A stretch of DNA of 64,000 bases from Pseudomonadales bacterium (GCA_011525295.1 WTGV01000019.1:1-64000); one strand, 5' to 3'; numbered from the stretch's first letter, positions 10,389-21,871 are shown. Program-made: numbers and translations. Notes: generated by a model from the sequence alone, not told the origin.

Positions 10389-10637
10389 ATGGATCCTACT
10401 ACATTACTAAAAATGGGCGGCTTTATTGCCGGCGCGTTAATGCTGGGGATGGCGGCAATTGGCGCGGCATTGGGAGTTGGAAATTTGGGGAACAGCTATC
10501 TTCAAGCGATCGCGCGGCAACCAGAAATGCTTCCGTTGTTGCGTACTCAAATGTTCATCGTGCTCGGACTAATCGATGCGATCCCAATGATGGCTGTCGG
10601 TATTGGCATGTACGTCATCTTTGCCGGTAGCGGCTAA
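10389..10637 (+). CDS. atpE: F0F1 ATP synthase subunit c
   Basis: An 82-residue hairpin of two hydrophobic helices around the polar loop ARQPE, which contacts subunits gamma and epsilon. The second helix has [16 protein letters not shown], where the Asp is the proton-carrying residue as in E. coli. The Gln/Glu-Ser set of Na+-type c subunits is absent, so the enzyme should be H+-driven. A good Shine-Dalgarno (ggagaa) precedes the ATG. Confidence 0.97.
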   Translation: MDPTTLLKMGGFIAGALMLGMAAIGAALGVGNLGNSYLQAIARQPEMLPLLRTQMFIVLGLIDAIPMMAVGIGMYVIFAGSG

Positions 10638-10653
10638 ACGAGAGTAAGAAACT

Positions 10654-11124
10654 ATGGTCAATTTTTGGACAGTGATCGGGATTTCTGTTGCGTTCGCGGC
10701 GTTTGTCCTGATTTGTCGTGCATACATTTGGCCACCGCTCATTAACGCGATGCGCGCGCGTCAGGAACGTATTGCACAAGGTCTCGAGAACGCAGAAAAG
10801 GCAGAAGAAGCACTAGCAAAGTCGAATGCCGATGCTGAAGTTCTTTTGCGAGATGCAAGAGCGGAAGGCCAGCGGATTATTGAACAAGCCCGCGCCCAAG
10901 CCACAATGGCCGTCGAGGATGCTAAAGACCAAGCCCGAGAAGAAGGAGAGCGCATACTTACCACAGCCCGTGCAGAAATCACGCAAGAGATCAATCGAGC
11001 CCGTGAGAGCCTGCGGCAGGAAGTAGCGTACTTGGCAGTAGTCGGAGCCTCTCGAATTTTGAGTAGCGAAATCGACCGTCGCAAGCACTCGGCGATGCTT
11101 GAGAACCTCGTCAGGGAACTCTAA
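10654..11124 (+). CDS. atpF: F0F1 ATP synthase subunit b
   Basis: A 156-residue peripheral-stalk subunit. There is a single N-terminal membrane helix (about 5-24) followed by a long, highly charged coiled coil rich in Ala, Glu and Arg (about 30-130). The length and profile match subunit b of Gammaproteobacteria. It sits 16 nt after atpE and 3 nt before atpH. Confidence 0.96.
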   Translation: MVNFWTVIGISVAFAAFVLICRAYIWPPLINAMRARQERIAQGLENAEKAEEALAKSNADAEVLLRDARAEGQRIIEQARAQATMAVEDAKDQAREEGERILTTARAEITQEINRARESLRQEVAYLAVVGASRILSSEIDRRKHSAMLENLVREL

Positions 11125-11127
11125 CAG

Positions 11128-11667
11128 TTGGCAGAAGCTGTAACTCTAGCGCGACCTTACGCGCTCGCCGCGTTTGATATTGCAAGAGAGAGCGATCGAT
11201 TTGATCATTGGTCGCACGCGCTTGAACAGCTTGCTAGAGTTATAGACACACCAAAGCTTAGTGAGTACATTTCGTCGCCAGTACATACCACTGCTACCAA
11301 AGCAACAACGGTGATCGACTTACTTGGAGACGACTTGACGGAGAGTACGAAAAGGTTTGTACGGGTTCTGGCAGAGAATCAGCGTCTTGATTTGATCCCA
11401 GAAATTCGAGCGACGTTTGAAGAACTGCTTGCCGAAGAACGCAAGACCCTAGCAGTGGAAGTCACCACAGCGGTGGAACCCACACCCGAAGAAGTCAAAG
11501 CATTCGACGATGCGCTTACTCGCAAATACCAACGCGAAATCAATTTGACCATCAAAGTAGATCCCGAAATTGTTGGAGGAGCACTCATCCGTGCGGGAGA
11601 CACAGTGCTAGATGGTACGGTACGCGGAAAACTAGAGAAACTTCAAACATCCTTGATGCGAACTTAG
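11128..11667 (+). CDS. atpH: F0F1 ATP synthase subunit delta
   Basis: A 179-residue stalk subunit linking the b dimer to the top of the alpha3beta3 hexamer. It begins AEAVTLARPYALAAFDIA and ends GGALIRAGDTVLDGTVRGKLEKL, both typical of the OSCP/delta family. The start codon is TTG at 11128, three nt after the atpF stop; no ATG is close by. Confidence 0.96.
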   Translation: MAEAVTLARPYALAAFDIARESDRFDHWSHALEQLARVIDTPKLSEYISSPVHTTATKATTVIDLLGDDLTESTKRFVRVLAENQRLDLIPEIRATFEELLAEERKTLAVEVTTAVEPTPEEVKAFDDALTRKYQREINLTIKVDPEIVGGALIRAGDTVLDGTVRGKLEKLQTSLMRT

Positions 11668-11682
11668 GTTAAATTTAAAAAA

Positions 11683-13242
11683 ATGAAGCAACAAGCATTA
11701 AATCCATCAGAAATCAGCGACCTAATTAAAGATCGCATCGCCAATCTCGATCTATCGTCCCAAGCACAGAATGAAGGAACTATCGTTTCGGTTGCAGACG
11801 GGATCGTCCGTATTCACGGTCTTGCTGACGTACAGTACGGAGAAATGGTAGAGTTCTCCGGTGGTGTCATGGGCATGGCGATGAACTTAGAACGCGATTC
11901 AGTCGGCGCAGTGGTACTCGGCGATTACCAAACCCTTTCTGAAGGTATGACCGCGCGTTGTACGAAGCGTATCGCGGAAGTACCTGTTGGCCCAGAACTT
12001 CTCGGACGAGTCGTTGATGCCCTAGGAAATCCCATTGATGGCAAAGGGCCACTTAACGCGTCAGAATCATCACCGATTGAAAAGGTCGCACCTGGTGTAA
12101 TCGCACGACAGTCTGTATCCGAACCTGTGCAGACTGGAATCAAGTGTATCGATTCCATGATCCCTCTTGGTCGCGGCCAACGTGAGTTGATTATTGGCGA
12201 TCGACAGATCGGTAAAACAGCGATCGCTGTAGATACAGTGATCAATCAAAAAGACAAAGACATCAAATGCGTCTATGTTGCTGTCGGGCAAAAGATGTCG
12301 ACCATCGCCAACATCGTACGAACCTTAGAAGAACACGGTGCATTAGAAAACACAATCGTCGTGGCAGCCTCCGCATCAGAACCAGCACCGCTGCAATACA
12401 TTGCCCCGTACGCAGGTTGCAGCATGGGTGAGTACTTCCGAGATACAGGGCAGGACGCGCTCATAATTTACGACGACTTAACGAAACAAGCTTGGGCATA
12501 TCGTCAAGTCTCGCTTCTATTACGCCGTCCTCCGGGTCGGGAGGCATATCCAGGCGACATTTTCTACCTCCACTCTCGATTGCTAGAACGAGCGGCGCGC
12601 GTTAATGCTGAATACGTAGAACAAATGACGAACGGTAAAGTTAAGGGACGCACCGGTTCGCTAACAGCCCTACCAATTATTGAGACGCAAGCGGGCGATG
12701 TATCAGCTTTTGTCCCGACCAACGTGATCTCGATCACCGACGGGCAGATTTTCTTGGAAACAGACCGTTTTAACGCTGGACTGCGACCAGCGATGAGTCC
12801 AGGGATTTCGGTATCTCGAGTTGGCGGGGCAGCACAAGTTGACTTTATCCGCAAATTGTCCGGCGGTGTGAAATTAGCACTTGCACAATATCGAGAACTC
12901 GCGGCATTTTCACAGTTCGCATCAGATCTCGACGAAGCGACTAGAAAACAATTGGAACATGGCCAGCGAATCGAAGAGCTCATGAAACAGCAACAGTTCA
13001 CCCCGATGTCTGTGGCCGAGATGGGAGTGTCGTTGTTTGCTGGAAACGAGGGTTATCTAGTGGATGTCCCGGTTTCTAGAGTGTTAGAGTTTGAGCGCGA
13101 TTTGCTCAACTATATGAATACCCACCACGGGGACTGGATGAAAGAGATCACCGAGACTGGGGACTATAACGATGAGATCGTTGCATACATGCGGAAAGCG
13201 ATCGATGATTTTGTCGCGTCGCATTCGTACGGAGATAGTTAA
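11683..13242 (+). CDS. atpA: F0F1 ATP synthase subunit alpha
   Basis: A 519-residue regulatory nucleotide-binding subunit of F1. The P-loop [11 protein letters not shown] is at about residue 170, and the alpha-subunit signature [17 protein letters not shown] is near residue 370. It ends VASHSYGDS. The stop overlaps the atpG start (TAATG). No anomalies are seen. Confidence 0.98.
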   Translation: MKQQALNPSEISDLIKDRIANLDLSSQAQNEGTIVSVADGIVRIHGLADVQYGEMVEFSGGVMGMAMNLERDSVGAVVLGDYQTLSEGMTARCTKRIAEVPVGPELLGRVVDALGNPIDGKGPLNASESSPIEKVAPGVIARQSVSEPVQTGIKCIDSMIPLGRGQRELIIGDRQIGKTAIAVDTVINQKDKDIKCVYVAVGQKMSTIANIVRTLEEHGALENTIVVAASASEPAPLQYIAPYAGCSMGEYFRDTGQDALIIYDDLTKQAWAYRQVSLLLRRPPGREAYPGDIFYLHSRLLERAARVNAEYVEQMTNGKVKGRTGSLTALPIIETQAGDVSAFVPTNVISITDGQIFLETDRFNAGLRPAMSPGISVSRVGGAAQVDFIRKLSGGVKLALAQYRELAAFSQFASDLDEATRKQLEHGQRIEELMKQQQFTPMSVAEMGVSLFAGNEGYLVDVPVSRVLEFERDLLNYMNTHHGDWMKEITETGDYNDEIVAYMRKAIDDFVASHSYGDS

Positions 13243-14105
13243 TGGCCGCGGGCCGCGAGATCAAGAAGAAGATCGGTAGCATCCAGAATACCAAAAAGGT
13301 TACGAGTGCGATGCAGATGGTCGCGGCAAGTAAGATGCGCCGCACTCAGCAACGCATGCACGCCGCGCGACCTTATGCGTACCGCTTACGCCAAATAATC
13401 GGGCACCTTGCCAGCGCGCGTCCAGAATACACGCATCAATACATGACCGATCCCGAAGAAGTCAAACGAATCAGTTACATTGTGATTTCTACCGACAAGG
13501 GACAATGCGGTGGCTTAAATGCCAACCTATTTCGTGCTCTGCTCAAGGATATCAATCAGTGGCAACAGAAATCCGTCCAGGCCGATCTAGCCATATTGGG
13601 GAACAAGGCGATCACGTTTTTCCGGTCGGTTGGTGGAAACGTCAAAGCGGCGATTCCTGACATCGGCGAGCTACCCGAAATCGAACCGCTTATCGGGGGA
13701 TTGAAGGTCGTCTTCGATGAGTTTGTGGATAACACAGTCCAGCGAGTAGATCTAGTTTCAAACACTTTTGTCAATAGCATGACGCAGCGACCACACGTCC
13801 GCCAGTTGTTACCTCTGAGTAAATCTGACGATTTGCAGACTACGCACTCTTGGGATTACATTTATGAACCAGAAGCAAGCGTGTTGATTGAGGGCTTGGT
13901 CCAACGCTACATTGAATCGCAGGTCTATCAAGCAGTAATCGAAAACGTTGCTTGTGAGCAATCTGCTCGAATGATCGCGATGAAAAACGCGACTGACAAC
14001 GCAGCAGCCATGATCGATGACCTAAACCTACTCTACAACAATGTACGACAAGCCTCCATCACCCAAGAAATTGCTGAAATAGTCGGTGGAGCCGCAGCGA
14101 TTTAG
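13242..14105 (+). CDS. atpG: F0F1 ATP synthase subunit gamma
   Basis: A 287-residue rotor shaft subunit. It starts AAGREIKKKIGSIQNTKKVT and ends in the conserved helix NNVRQASITQEIAEIVGGA. The central STDKGQCGGLN segment is a family motif. The start overlaps the atpA stop by 1 nt. Confidence 0.97.
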   Translation: MAAGREIKKKIGSIQNTKKVTSAMQMVAASKMRRTQQRMHAARPYAYRLRQIIGHLASARPEYTHQYMTDPEEVKRISYIVISTDKGQCGGLNANLFRALLKDINQWQQKSVQADLAILGNKAITFFRSVGGNVKAAIPDIGELPEIEPLIGGLKVVFDEFVDNTVQRVDLVSNTFVNSMTQRPHVRQLLPLSKSDDLQTTHSWDYIYEPEASVLIEGLVQRYIESQVYQAVIENVACEQSARMIAMKNATDNAAAMIDDLNLLYNNVRQASITQEIAEIVGGAAAI

Positions 14106-14112
14106 CGATTGA

Positions 14113-15540
<1,428 letters not shown>

Positions 15541-15544
15541 CGCA

Positions 15545-15967
15545 ATGGCTTCTCTCATGAATTGCAGCATCGTTAGCGCGGAACAGGAAATTTTTTCCGG
15601 CAAAGTTACGATGGTGGTAGCCGCCGGTTCAGAAGGAGATCTTGGCATTCTTCCAGGGCACGCACCATTGCTTACCGGGATCAAGGCTGGACCAGTTCGA
15701 CTCAAACTTGAAGATCAAACCGAAGAGATCTTTTTCGCGTCTGGAGGGTATCTGGAGGTTCAACCCAGCGGCGTAATCGTCCTAGCGGACACTGCGATTC
15801 GAGCGGACGATATTGATGAGGCAGAAGCCAAGGAAACTCAAGAACGAGCCCGCAAACTCATGGATGAGCAAGCAAATGAAATCGATTTCGCCCGCGCCGA
15901 ATCGATGGTCGCAGATTCACTCGGCCAACAACGCACTCTCGAAGAACTGCGCAAGCGTCGGCGCTAG
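15545..15967 (+). CDS. atpC: F0F1 ATP synthase subunit epsilon
   Basis: A 140-residue F1 subunit. The N-terminal beta-sandwich includes [20 protein letters not shown] and [18 protein letters not shown], and the C-terminal two-helix domain that can inhibit ATP hydrolysis is complete. It is the last gene of the atp operon. The 120 nt to glmU show no convincing terminator. Confidence 0.97.
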   Translation: MASLMNCSIVSAEQEIFSGKVTMVVAAGSEGDLGILPGHAPLLTGIKAGPVRLKLEDQTEEIFFASGGYLEVQPSGVIVLADTAIRADDIDEAEAKETQERARKLMDEQANEIDFARAESMVADSLGQQRTLEELRKRRR

Positions 15968-16087
15968 CCAGTTCAACACACACTTAGGTTGGTGTATTTG
16001 CACCGCGTTATTTATATCATTGCTATGTACCCAATGACGCGTGGCGATCTTATACCGGTAAATTGTTGATGTCGAGCGAAAACCCAG

Positions 16088-17458
16088 ATGCTTGAAGTGG
16101 TTGTTCTAGCGGCAGGAGCCGGTACGCGTATGCGTTCGCGCGTTCCTAAAGTGTTACACACGTTGCTAGACGCTCCAATTCTAGCACACGTCGTTAGTGC
16201 GGTGCAAGCAGCATCGCCGGCGCGAATTCATGTGATTATTCAACCTGCGATGCAAGAATTAGCAGAGCAAACTTTCGACCACGACGCAGTAAACTGGGTT
16301 CATCAAGAATCTCAGGACGGTACCGGACACGCGGTATTGCAAGCAATTCCGCATGTAACTAAAGACGCAACAGTCGTGATCGTAACCGGCGATACACCGT
16401 TGCTGTCTGCGCAGACAATAGAGAAGGCTGGTAGCGCGTGTCCTGATGGAATTACCATCGTCACCGCAGAGCTAGAAGCCCCCCGCGGCTACGGACGCAT
16501 CGAACGAAATTCGAAAGGTCAAGTGATTGCGATAGTCGAAGATAAAGACGCGTCGCAAGCTCAGCAAGCGATTCGGGAAGTCAATAGCGGCATCATTGGA
16601 GTCTCGCGCACGATACTAGAACAATTGCTCGATAGACTGTCCGGCAATAACGCGCAAAACGAACTTTATCTAACCGAGATCGTACAACTAGCAGTCGAGA
16701 CAGGAATTCCAGTTCAAACAGTTACAGTCGAAGACCCAGACGAGATACGCGGTATTAACGATCGAGTCGAGTTAGCAGAGGTCGAAAAAATTCTGCGACG
16801 TCGTCGGGCTCGTGAACTGATGCGAAACGGGCTAACGCTTCGGGACCCAGATCGGTTCGATTTACGCGGGAATTTAGTAACAGGAATTGACTGTGTTGTT
16901 GATGTGAACGTGCTGATCGAAGGAGAAGTACGCTTAGGGGATGGAGTGTATATAGGACCCGGAAGTGTTTTAAGGAACACGGAGATCGGAACCGACGCGA
17001 AAGTACTTGAATATTCAATATTAGAATCGGCGACAGTCGGAAAACGATGCTCCATCGGTCCGTTCGCGCGAATCCGGCCGGGCACCTCTTTAGCCGATGA
17101 GGTGCGAGTCGGAAACTTTGTTGAAGTGAAAGCATCAAAACTTGGAACGCGCACGAAAGCAAGTCATCTCGCGTACATTGGTGATGCGAATATTGGCGCT
17201 AACACCAATATCGGAGCGGGTGCAATCACCTGCAATTTTGACGGTGAACGCAAACATCAAACCGTGATCGGCGACGATGTTTTCGTAGGTACGAACAGTA
17301 CATTAATAGCACCTTTGAATGTACACTCGGGAGCGTTTATCGCGGCAGGAACGACCGTGACTCGTGACGTCAAGAGTCCTTCGCTAGTTGTGTCTAGAAC
17401 ACGCCAACGAGAGATTGAGAACTGGGTGCCACCAACGGTCCGGAGGAAGAAACCCTAA
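16088..17458 (+). CDS. glmU: Bifunctional N-acetylglucosamine-1-phosphate uridyltransferase / glucosamine-1-phosphate acetyltransferase
   Basis: A 456-residue cytoplasmic enzyme making UDP-GlcNAc for peptidoglycan and LPS. The N-terminal pyrophosphorylase domain starts LAAGAGTRMRSRVPKVLH. From about residue 250 the left-handed beta-helix of hexapeptide repeats carries the acetyltransferase, with YIGDANIGANTNIGAGAITC near the active site. It is two nt upstream of glmS, which supplies its pathway precursor. Confidence 0.97.
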   Translation: MLEVVVLAAGAGTRMRSRVPKVLHTLLDAPILAHVVSAVQAASPARIHVIIQPAMQELAEQTFDHDAVNWVHQESQDGTGHAVLQAIPHVTKDATVVIVTGDTPLLSAQTIEKAGSACPDGITIVTAELEAPRGYGRIERNSKGQVIAIVEDKDASQAQQAIREVNSGIIGVSRTILEQLLDRLSGNNAQNELYLTEIVQLAVETGIPVQTVTVEDPDEIRGINDRVELAEVEKILRRRRARELMRNGLTLRDPDRFDLRGNLVTGIDCVVDVNVLIEGEVRLGDGVYIGPGSVLRNTEIGTDAKVLEYSILESATVGKRCSIGPFARIRPGTSLADEVRVGNFVEVKASKLGTRTKASHLAYIGDANIGANTNIGAGAITCNFDGERKHQTVIGDDVFVGTNSTLIAPLNVHSGAFIAAGTTVTRDVKSPSLVVSRTRQREIENWVPPTVRRKKP

Positions 17459-17460
17459 AT

Positions 17461-19296
17461 ATGTGTGGTATCGTTGGTGCAACGGGGACAGCCGCGGTGC
17501 AAGCAACCTTGCTAGAAGGGCTCTCAAGGTTGGAGTATCGGGGTTATGATTCTGCAGGTATCGCAATCCAAGATACAAGCAACGGCGCTTTCAATCGCGT
17601 CCGTGTTGTTGGGAAAGTCCAACAACTAGTTGACCAACTTGAACAGAATCCTTTGTCGGGTAGCGCTGGGATAGCACACACCCGATGGGCGACGCATGGT
17701 AAACCCAGTGAACGGAACTCACATCCGCATATGTTGGATGGTCGGTTAACACTCGTGCACAACGGGATTATCGAGAATTTTTCAGAGCTACGAGCTGATA
17801 TCACAGCAAGAGGTGGTCGATTTGAATCGGACACGGATTCTGAAGTAATTGTCCATCTCGTTGCGGAATTCATTCACGGTGGGATGAATCTCGCCGACGC
17901 AGTTCGTCGTGCCATGTCAAAGCTTGAAGGTGCATTCGCGATCGGCCTGATGTCCCACGCAGAGCTTGGTCAGATCGTTGCCGCGAAACGAGGGTGCCCC
18001 CTAGTTATTGGAATTGGGAAGAATGCGAACTTTATCGGATCCGACGTGCTTTCTTTGCGTTCGTTTACCGACCGATTTCTCTTTCTTGAAGATGATGAAT
18101 TAGCGGTTTTGGATAGCGAACAGGTAACGATTTTCGACGGAGACGGAAATAAGGTCGATCGAGAAACGGAGATTGTTTTAGATCAAGGTGATCGGATAGA
18201 CAAGGGTGGCTATCGACACTTCATGGAGAAGGAAATTCACGCTCAACCAGAGAGTATTCGAAATACCTTGGAAGGTCGAATTACCAGTTCGGAAGTCGTA
18301 GCCCAAACGTTTGGCATAGAAGCCGTGGATGTCCTAGAAAAAACGGAAGCTCTAACGATCGTTGGTTGTGGAACTAGCTTCTATGCAGCATTGGTCGCGC
18401 GATACTGGATCGAAGATCTCGCGCGTGTTCCTTGTGACGCTGAGATCGCTTCAGAATTTCGTTATCGAAACGCAGCATTGCCGAAAAATTCTCTGTTTTT
18501 GTCGCTTTCACAATCAGGTGAATCTGCCGACACTATCGCCGCATTGCGGCTAGCACAAACTCGCGATTACTTGCACACCATGAATATCGGTAATGTCACC
18601 ACGAGCACGCTGATGCGCGATTCCGACTCGGCAATTGCCATGCGGGCTGGTGTTGAAGTGAGCGTGGCTTCCACGAAAGCTTTCACGACAGTGTTGGTCG
18701 ATTTACTGCTGCTTGCTCTGGTGCTTGCCCGAACTCGGGGTTTCCCAAGAGAAGAGGAACGAGAAATCGTACAAGCTTTACACACGCTCCCAGAAAAAGT
18801 CGAGCAAGTATTAGGCTTGAAAGAACGTATGCAGACACTCGCTGAAGAGTTTGTCACGAAGAAACATGTCCTCTTCCTAGGACGAGGCACCCACTATCCA
18901 ATTGCTATGGAAGGCGCGCTCAAGTTAAAAGAGCTCTCGTACACACATGCCGAAGGTTATCCGGCGGGCGAACTCAAACACGGTCCCCTCGCTCTGGTCG
19001 ATCGCAAGATGCCAGTAGTTGCTGTAGCCCCCAGCACTGAGTTACTGAGAAAGGTGCAATCGAACCTACAAGAAGTTCGCGCCCGCGGTGGTAAGCTCTA
19101 CGTATTTACAGATGAGGGGACTGAGTTTGTTCCCGGTCCAGATGTAACAATCATTGAAGTACCCGAGGTGCATCGCGTGCTGTCTCCAATTGTGTACACC
19201 ATCCCTCTTCAACTTCTCGCCTATCACATCGCAGTACATAAAGGGACCGATATCGACCAACCAAGAAATATCGCAAAATCGGTTACCGTGGAGTAA
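17461..19296 (+). CDS. glmS: Glutamine-fructose-6-phosphate aminotransferase (isomerizing)
   Basis: A 611-residue enzyme converting fructose-6-P and glutamine to glucosamine-6-P. The Cys-1 glutaminase start is MCGIVGATGT, and two SIS sugar-isomerase domains follow, with SQSGESADT and a C-terminal PRNIAKSVTVE. That terminal stretch is the conserved target used by Tn7-type transposons for attTn7, and here an accessory island begins 43 nt after the stop. No Tn7 genes or glmS ribozyme were seen. Confidence 0.97.
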   Translation: MCGIVGATGTAAVQATLLEGLSRLEYRGYDSAGIAIQDTSNGAFNRVRVVGKVQQLVDQLEQNPLSGSAGIAHTRWATHGKPSERNSHPHMLDGRLTLVHNGIIENFSELRADITARGGRFESDTDSEVIVHLVAEFIHGGMNLADAVRRAMSKLEGAFAIGLMSHAELGQIVAAKRGCPLVIGIGKNANFIGSDVLSLRSFTDRFLFLEDDELAVLDSEQVTIFDGDGNKVDRETEIVLDQGDRIDKGGYRHFMEKEIHAQPESIRNTLEGRITSSEVVAQTFGIEAVDVLEKTEALTIVGCGTSFYAALVARYWIEDLARVPCDAEIASEFRYRNAALPKNSLFLSLSQSGESADTIAALRLAQTRDYLHTMNIGNVTTSTLMRDSDSAIAMRAGVEVSVASTKAFTTVLVDLLLLALVLARTRGFPREEEREIVQALHTLPEKVEQVLGLKERMQTLAEEFVTKKHVLFLGRGTHYPIAMEGALKLKELSYTHAEGYPAGELKHGPLALVDRKMPVVAVAPSTELLRKVQSNLQEVRARGGKLYVFTDEGTEFVPGPDVTIIEVPEVHRVLSPIVYTIPLQLLAYHIAVHKGTDIDQPRNIAKSVTVE

Positions 19297-19339
19297 TCGT
19301 TCACCCTCTCACCGAACCCAAATAATACAGGATTGAACA

Positions 19340-19972
19340 TTGTCAAAATTGATTAAACTGCCCCTCTCCAATGTTGAGGTCTTTGGAATTGAACTTGAAG
19401 AATCCGCAGGATTTCCGAAGTACACTAGTTCTTTGATAAATCTCGCAAACAATACTTCGCAAGCGACTCGCCCTCGCGTAGTTGGGCAAATGAGCGAATT
19501 AGTTCAAGAGTTTAAATTAAGCCATCCAGAGGTCAATTTACGAACATGGCGAGAATGGTACACTGAGAAATATCCAGACGCAGTAGAGCAGGCCACAACT
19601 AAAACCTATGCTCTGCTCAAGAAGTATAGGGACGCATTAACTAAAGTTGACAAAGACATGGTACGCGAATGGGTCGAGGATCTTGTATTCAAAAAGTCGT
19701 ATCAAGGAATACTTTATCAAGAAGTATGCATTAAAAAAACTGCTGAGCACTTTGGTCAAACATGGCGTTTAGCTAGGCCAGCAGAAGAGAGCCAGGGTAT
19801 TAATGGATTTATACACACCGTTCCCGTGCAGGTGAAGAGAAGTCAGGGCTCTTACCATGTTTTAATGGACCAACTACCGCCTCAACACCGGTTGATAAAC
19901 TATAAGACTAAAGCTGATGGTTCTCTTATCGTTGAATTTCGTGCAGACCTTCTAGAAGTTGGGAGAGCTTGA
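19340..19972 (+). CDS. MjaI-like type II restriction endonuclease (predicted CTAG specificity)
   Basis: A 210-residue protein. The stretch LINLANNTSQATRPRVVGQM, then EWYTEKYPDA, MVREWVEDLVFKKSYQG and a C-terminal INGFIHTVPVQVK resemble the MjaI restriction endonuclease family, whose founding member cuts CTAG. The start is TTG (19340) behind a weak ribosome site. It is convergent with an N4-cytosine methyltransferase, and the two genes overlap by 73 bp at their 3' ends, which fits a restriction-modification pair. Family assignment is from memory of the motif; specificity is inferred. Confidence 0.72.
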   Translation: MSKLIKLPLSNVEVFGIELEESAGFPKYTSSLINLANNTSQATRPRVVGQMSELVQEFKLSHPEVNLRTWREWYTEKYPDAVEQATTKTYALLKKYRDALTKVDKDMVREWVEDLVFKKSYQGILYQEVCIKKTAEHFGQTWRLARPAEESQGINGFIHTVPVQVKRSQGSYHVLMDQLPPQHRLINYKTKADGSLIVEFRADLLEVGRA

Positions 19973-21015
19973 CTTGAGTAGCTGGCAGTTACTTCAGTAC
20001 CGCGAACTTTTAATCCTTCAACCTTGTTTAAGTTGATACTTTCTTCTTGTTGGGTTACCACTTGGATTTTATGATTGACGTTCAGGTGCTTCATCGGTTT
20101 GTCAGAGCTAGCGACGAAGTTGTCGTGCTTTTCTAACCGCTGAACAATGTAGCGATTCATAAACGCTATGTTGTCGTCGTTCAGCTGCTCTAGGATACAA
20201 CTCAGCAAATTTGAATCAATCTCGACACCGATGCTGTTTCTTTCGGAAGCAATTGCCGCGAATGTAGTCGTACCGGTCCCTACGAACGGGTCAAGTACGC
20301 GGTCGTGTTTGACTGAAAACATGTTGATTAGTCTATAGGGAATTTCAAAAGGATATGCGCCACTGCGTGAACGCATACACTTACGAGTGAGTGATTGACG
20401 TGTTCCTGGCAGATGCCATACATCGCTGAACCACAGATTCCGTTCTTCCCAAAAGAAAGAACTTGATAGTCGATTACTCTTTTCAGTAGTAGTTTGAAAT
20501 TTACGTTTTTCTCCTTTTCGAAAAATCAGTATCCATTCGTGCTCTAACGTAACATAGGCTGACGGTGGCATAGTACCGGAACCCAAGAATTTGTTAGGAG
20601 AATTAGTTACTTTACGCCAAAGTATGCTGGGTAAGCAAGTGTGTCCGAGATCTAAAAATTTTTGTTGAATTCGTTGGTGATTGGGGTAGAGTGCGAAGTG
20701 TTCGTTAATCGATCTCGTCGCATCTCCGACGTTGATACAACTTATTCCTCCAGGTTCAAGCACGCGATCAATCTGGTTCCAAACCTTATCGAGTAAACGA
20801 TGCATAAGATTGAAAGCCGTGTTTCCGTCCCCCTGCGCCAATGCTCGTTCGATTTCACTATCCTGTTCGGAGAATACACTGTCCCACATTTGAATCATAG
20901 GGTAGGGTGGAGACGTTACGACAAGGTTCACACTCTCCGACATAATACATTTCAAATCTGTCGCGTTACCGAGAACTAATCGATGTCTAGTTCTTTCTCG
21001 ATCTTGGTCCGTCAT
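19900..21015 (-). CDS. Site-specific DNA methyltransferase, N4-cytosine type, partner of the MjaI-like nuclease
   Basis: A 371-residue beta-class methyltransferase. The catalytic motif TSPPYPMI is at residues 34-41, and the SAM-binding motif DPFVGTGTTTFAA comes later, near residue 240. TSPPY is typical of N4-cytosine enzymes. It presumably protects the CTAG-type site of the convergent nuclease. The last 20 or so residues (Ser/Arg-rich, after YSSQALPT) run into the nuclease gene and are absent from the paralogue at 24159-25220, so the tail may be a late extension. Confidence 0.85.
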   Translation of the reverse strand: MTDQDRERTRHRLVLGNATDLKCIMSESVNLVVTSPPYPMIQMWDSVFSEQDSEIERALAQGDGNTAFNLMHRLLDKVWNQIDRVLEPGGISCINVGDATRSINEHFALYPNHQRIQQKFLDLGHTCLPSILWRKVTNSPNKFLGSGTMPPSAYVTLEHEWILIFRKGEKRKFQTTTEKSNRLSSSFFWEERNLWFSDVWHLPGTRQSLTRKCMRSRSGAYPFEIPYRLINMFSVKHDRVLDPFVGTGTTTFAAIASERNSIGVEIDSNLLSCILEQLNDDNIAFMNRYIVQRLEKHDNFVASSDKPMKHLNVNHKIQVVTQQEESINLNKVEGLKVRGTEVTASYSSQALPTSRRSARNSTIREPSALVL

Positions 21016-21074
21016 TGACCGTCCGCTGATTGACCATCGAAGTTACTTAGATAATGAGAAATGGTCAAATCAAG

Positions 21075-21260
21075 CTAATCCTTGATTTCTACGATCACTC
21101 TCTTCCCTTTGCGATCTACGTCCATCCTAAACCGACGATTCTTATCCTCACGAGGAGCTGTATCGGGTCGTTTAAAACCTTCAGGTAGCGCACCAAGACT
21201 CAGCATAGCCTTTGTTGCTTTGTCTAGCATGGCTTGTTGTCTCTTGGATGTGTTGTTCAT
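21075..21260 (-). CDS. Small basic protein coupled to the BstYI-like endonuclease
   Basis: A 61-residue, lysine/arginine-rich protein (MNNTSKRQQAMLDKATKAM at the start, RKGKRVIVEIKD at the end). Its ATG overlaps the nuclease stop in an ATGA, so it is probably translated with the nuclease. I do not recognise the family. It lacks an obvious helix-turn-helix, so I do not call it a controller protein. Chance coding is possible but the coupling argues against it. Confidence 0.5.
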   Translation of the reverse strand: MNNTSKRQQAMLDKATKAMLSLGALPEGFKRPDTAPREDKNRRFRMDVDRKGKRVIVEIKD

Positions 21261-21868
21261 GGAATAACCCCTATCAATACTAGCGGAACAGCTGGAACTC
21301 CGCGTCCTTGCCTGATTAAGTTCAGTAAATCGCGTTCGTAGTATGCAACTCCAGACGACATATTTTTCTCCAATTCCTTCATTGGCACTATTTCGATACC
21401 CACATCAATCTCGTCCGCTGTAAAAAAACTCATATGTTTGACGAAGAGATCGTGAGCTACAAAAGCGTACTTACCGAATTGGACTTCAACTGCCACCCTG
21501 TCCTTTACAAAATCTGTCTGATTAAATGAAGAAATTGGTTCGTATCCTGCTTCACTAATTTTTTCTCTTTGTATGCTCTCAGATAAAGTATGAATTGATC
21601 GCATCAGACTTTCATCTAACGCTAGATAAAAGCTTACTCTTTCGTCTTTCCATCCTCGTCGTTCAAATTCTTTCTTGAATTCTTTATTCATATGGGTTGG
21701 AGAGTAGAGAATCTGCCCTTTTCTCCCTCTTTCTTCGGACACTTTTGTTTTACACTTTTCTGCGTCTACCGAATGTATAACGTCCAACACTTCTTCCCAA
21801 CGCTGCTTCCGTCGAACAAGGAGATACTCTTCACCATTCATGTGAGAGTATTTCGCGGCAACCTTCAT
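21257..21868 (-). CDS. BstYI/BglII-family type II restriction endonuclease
   Basis: A 203-residue protein close in length and sequence pattern to BstYI (R/GATCY) and BglII (A/GATCT). It shows an N-terminal YSHMNGEEYL, GQILYSP, NQTDFVKDRVAVEVQFGKY and a terminal RQGRGVPAVPLVLIG. The D-X8-E-V-Q spacing in TDFVKDRVAVEVQ is the unusual BglII-type active site, with Gln in place of the usual Lys. It follows its methyltransferase after 3 nt. The exact recognition site (RGATCY versus AGATCT) cannot be read from sequence. Confidence 0.88.
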   Translation of the reverse strand: MKVAAKYSHMNGEEYLLVRRKQRWEEVLDVIHSVDAEKCKTKVSEERGRKGQILYSPTHMNKEFKKEFERRGWKDERVSFYLALDESLMRSIHTLSESIQREKISEAGYEPISSFNQTDFVKDRVAVEVQFGKYAFVAHDLFVKHMSFFTADEIDVGIEIVPMKELEKNMSSGVAYYERDLLNLIRQGRGVPAVPLVLIGVIP

Positions 21869-21871
21869 CGA

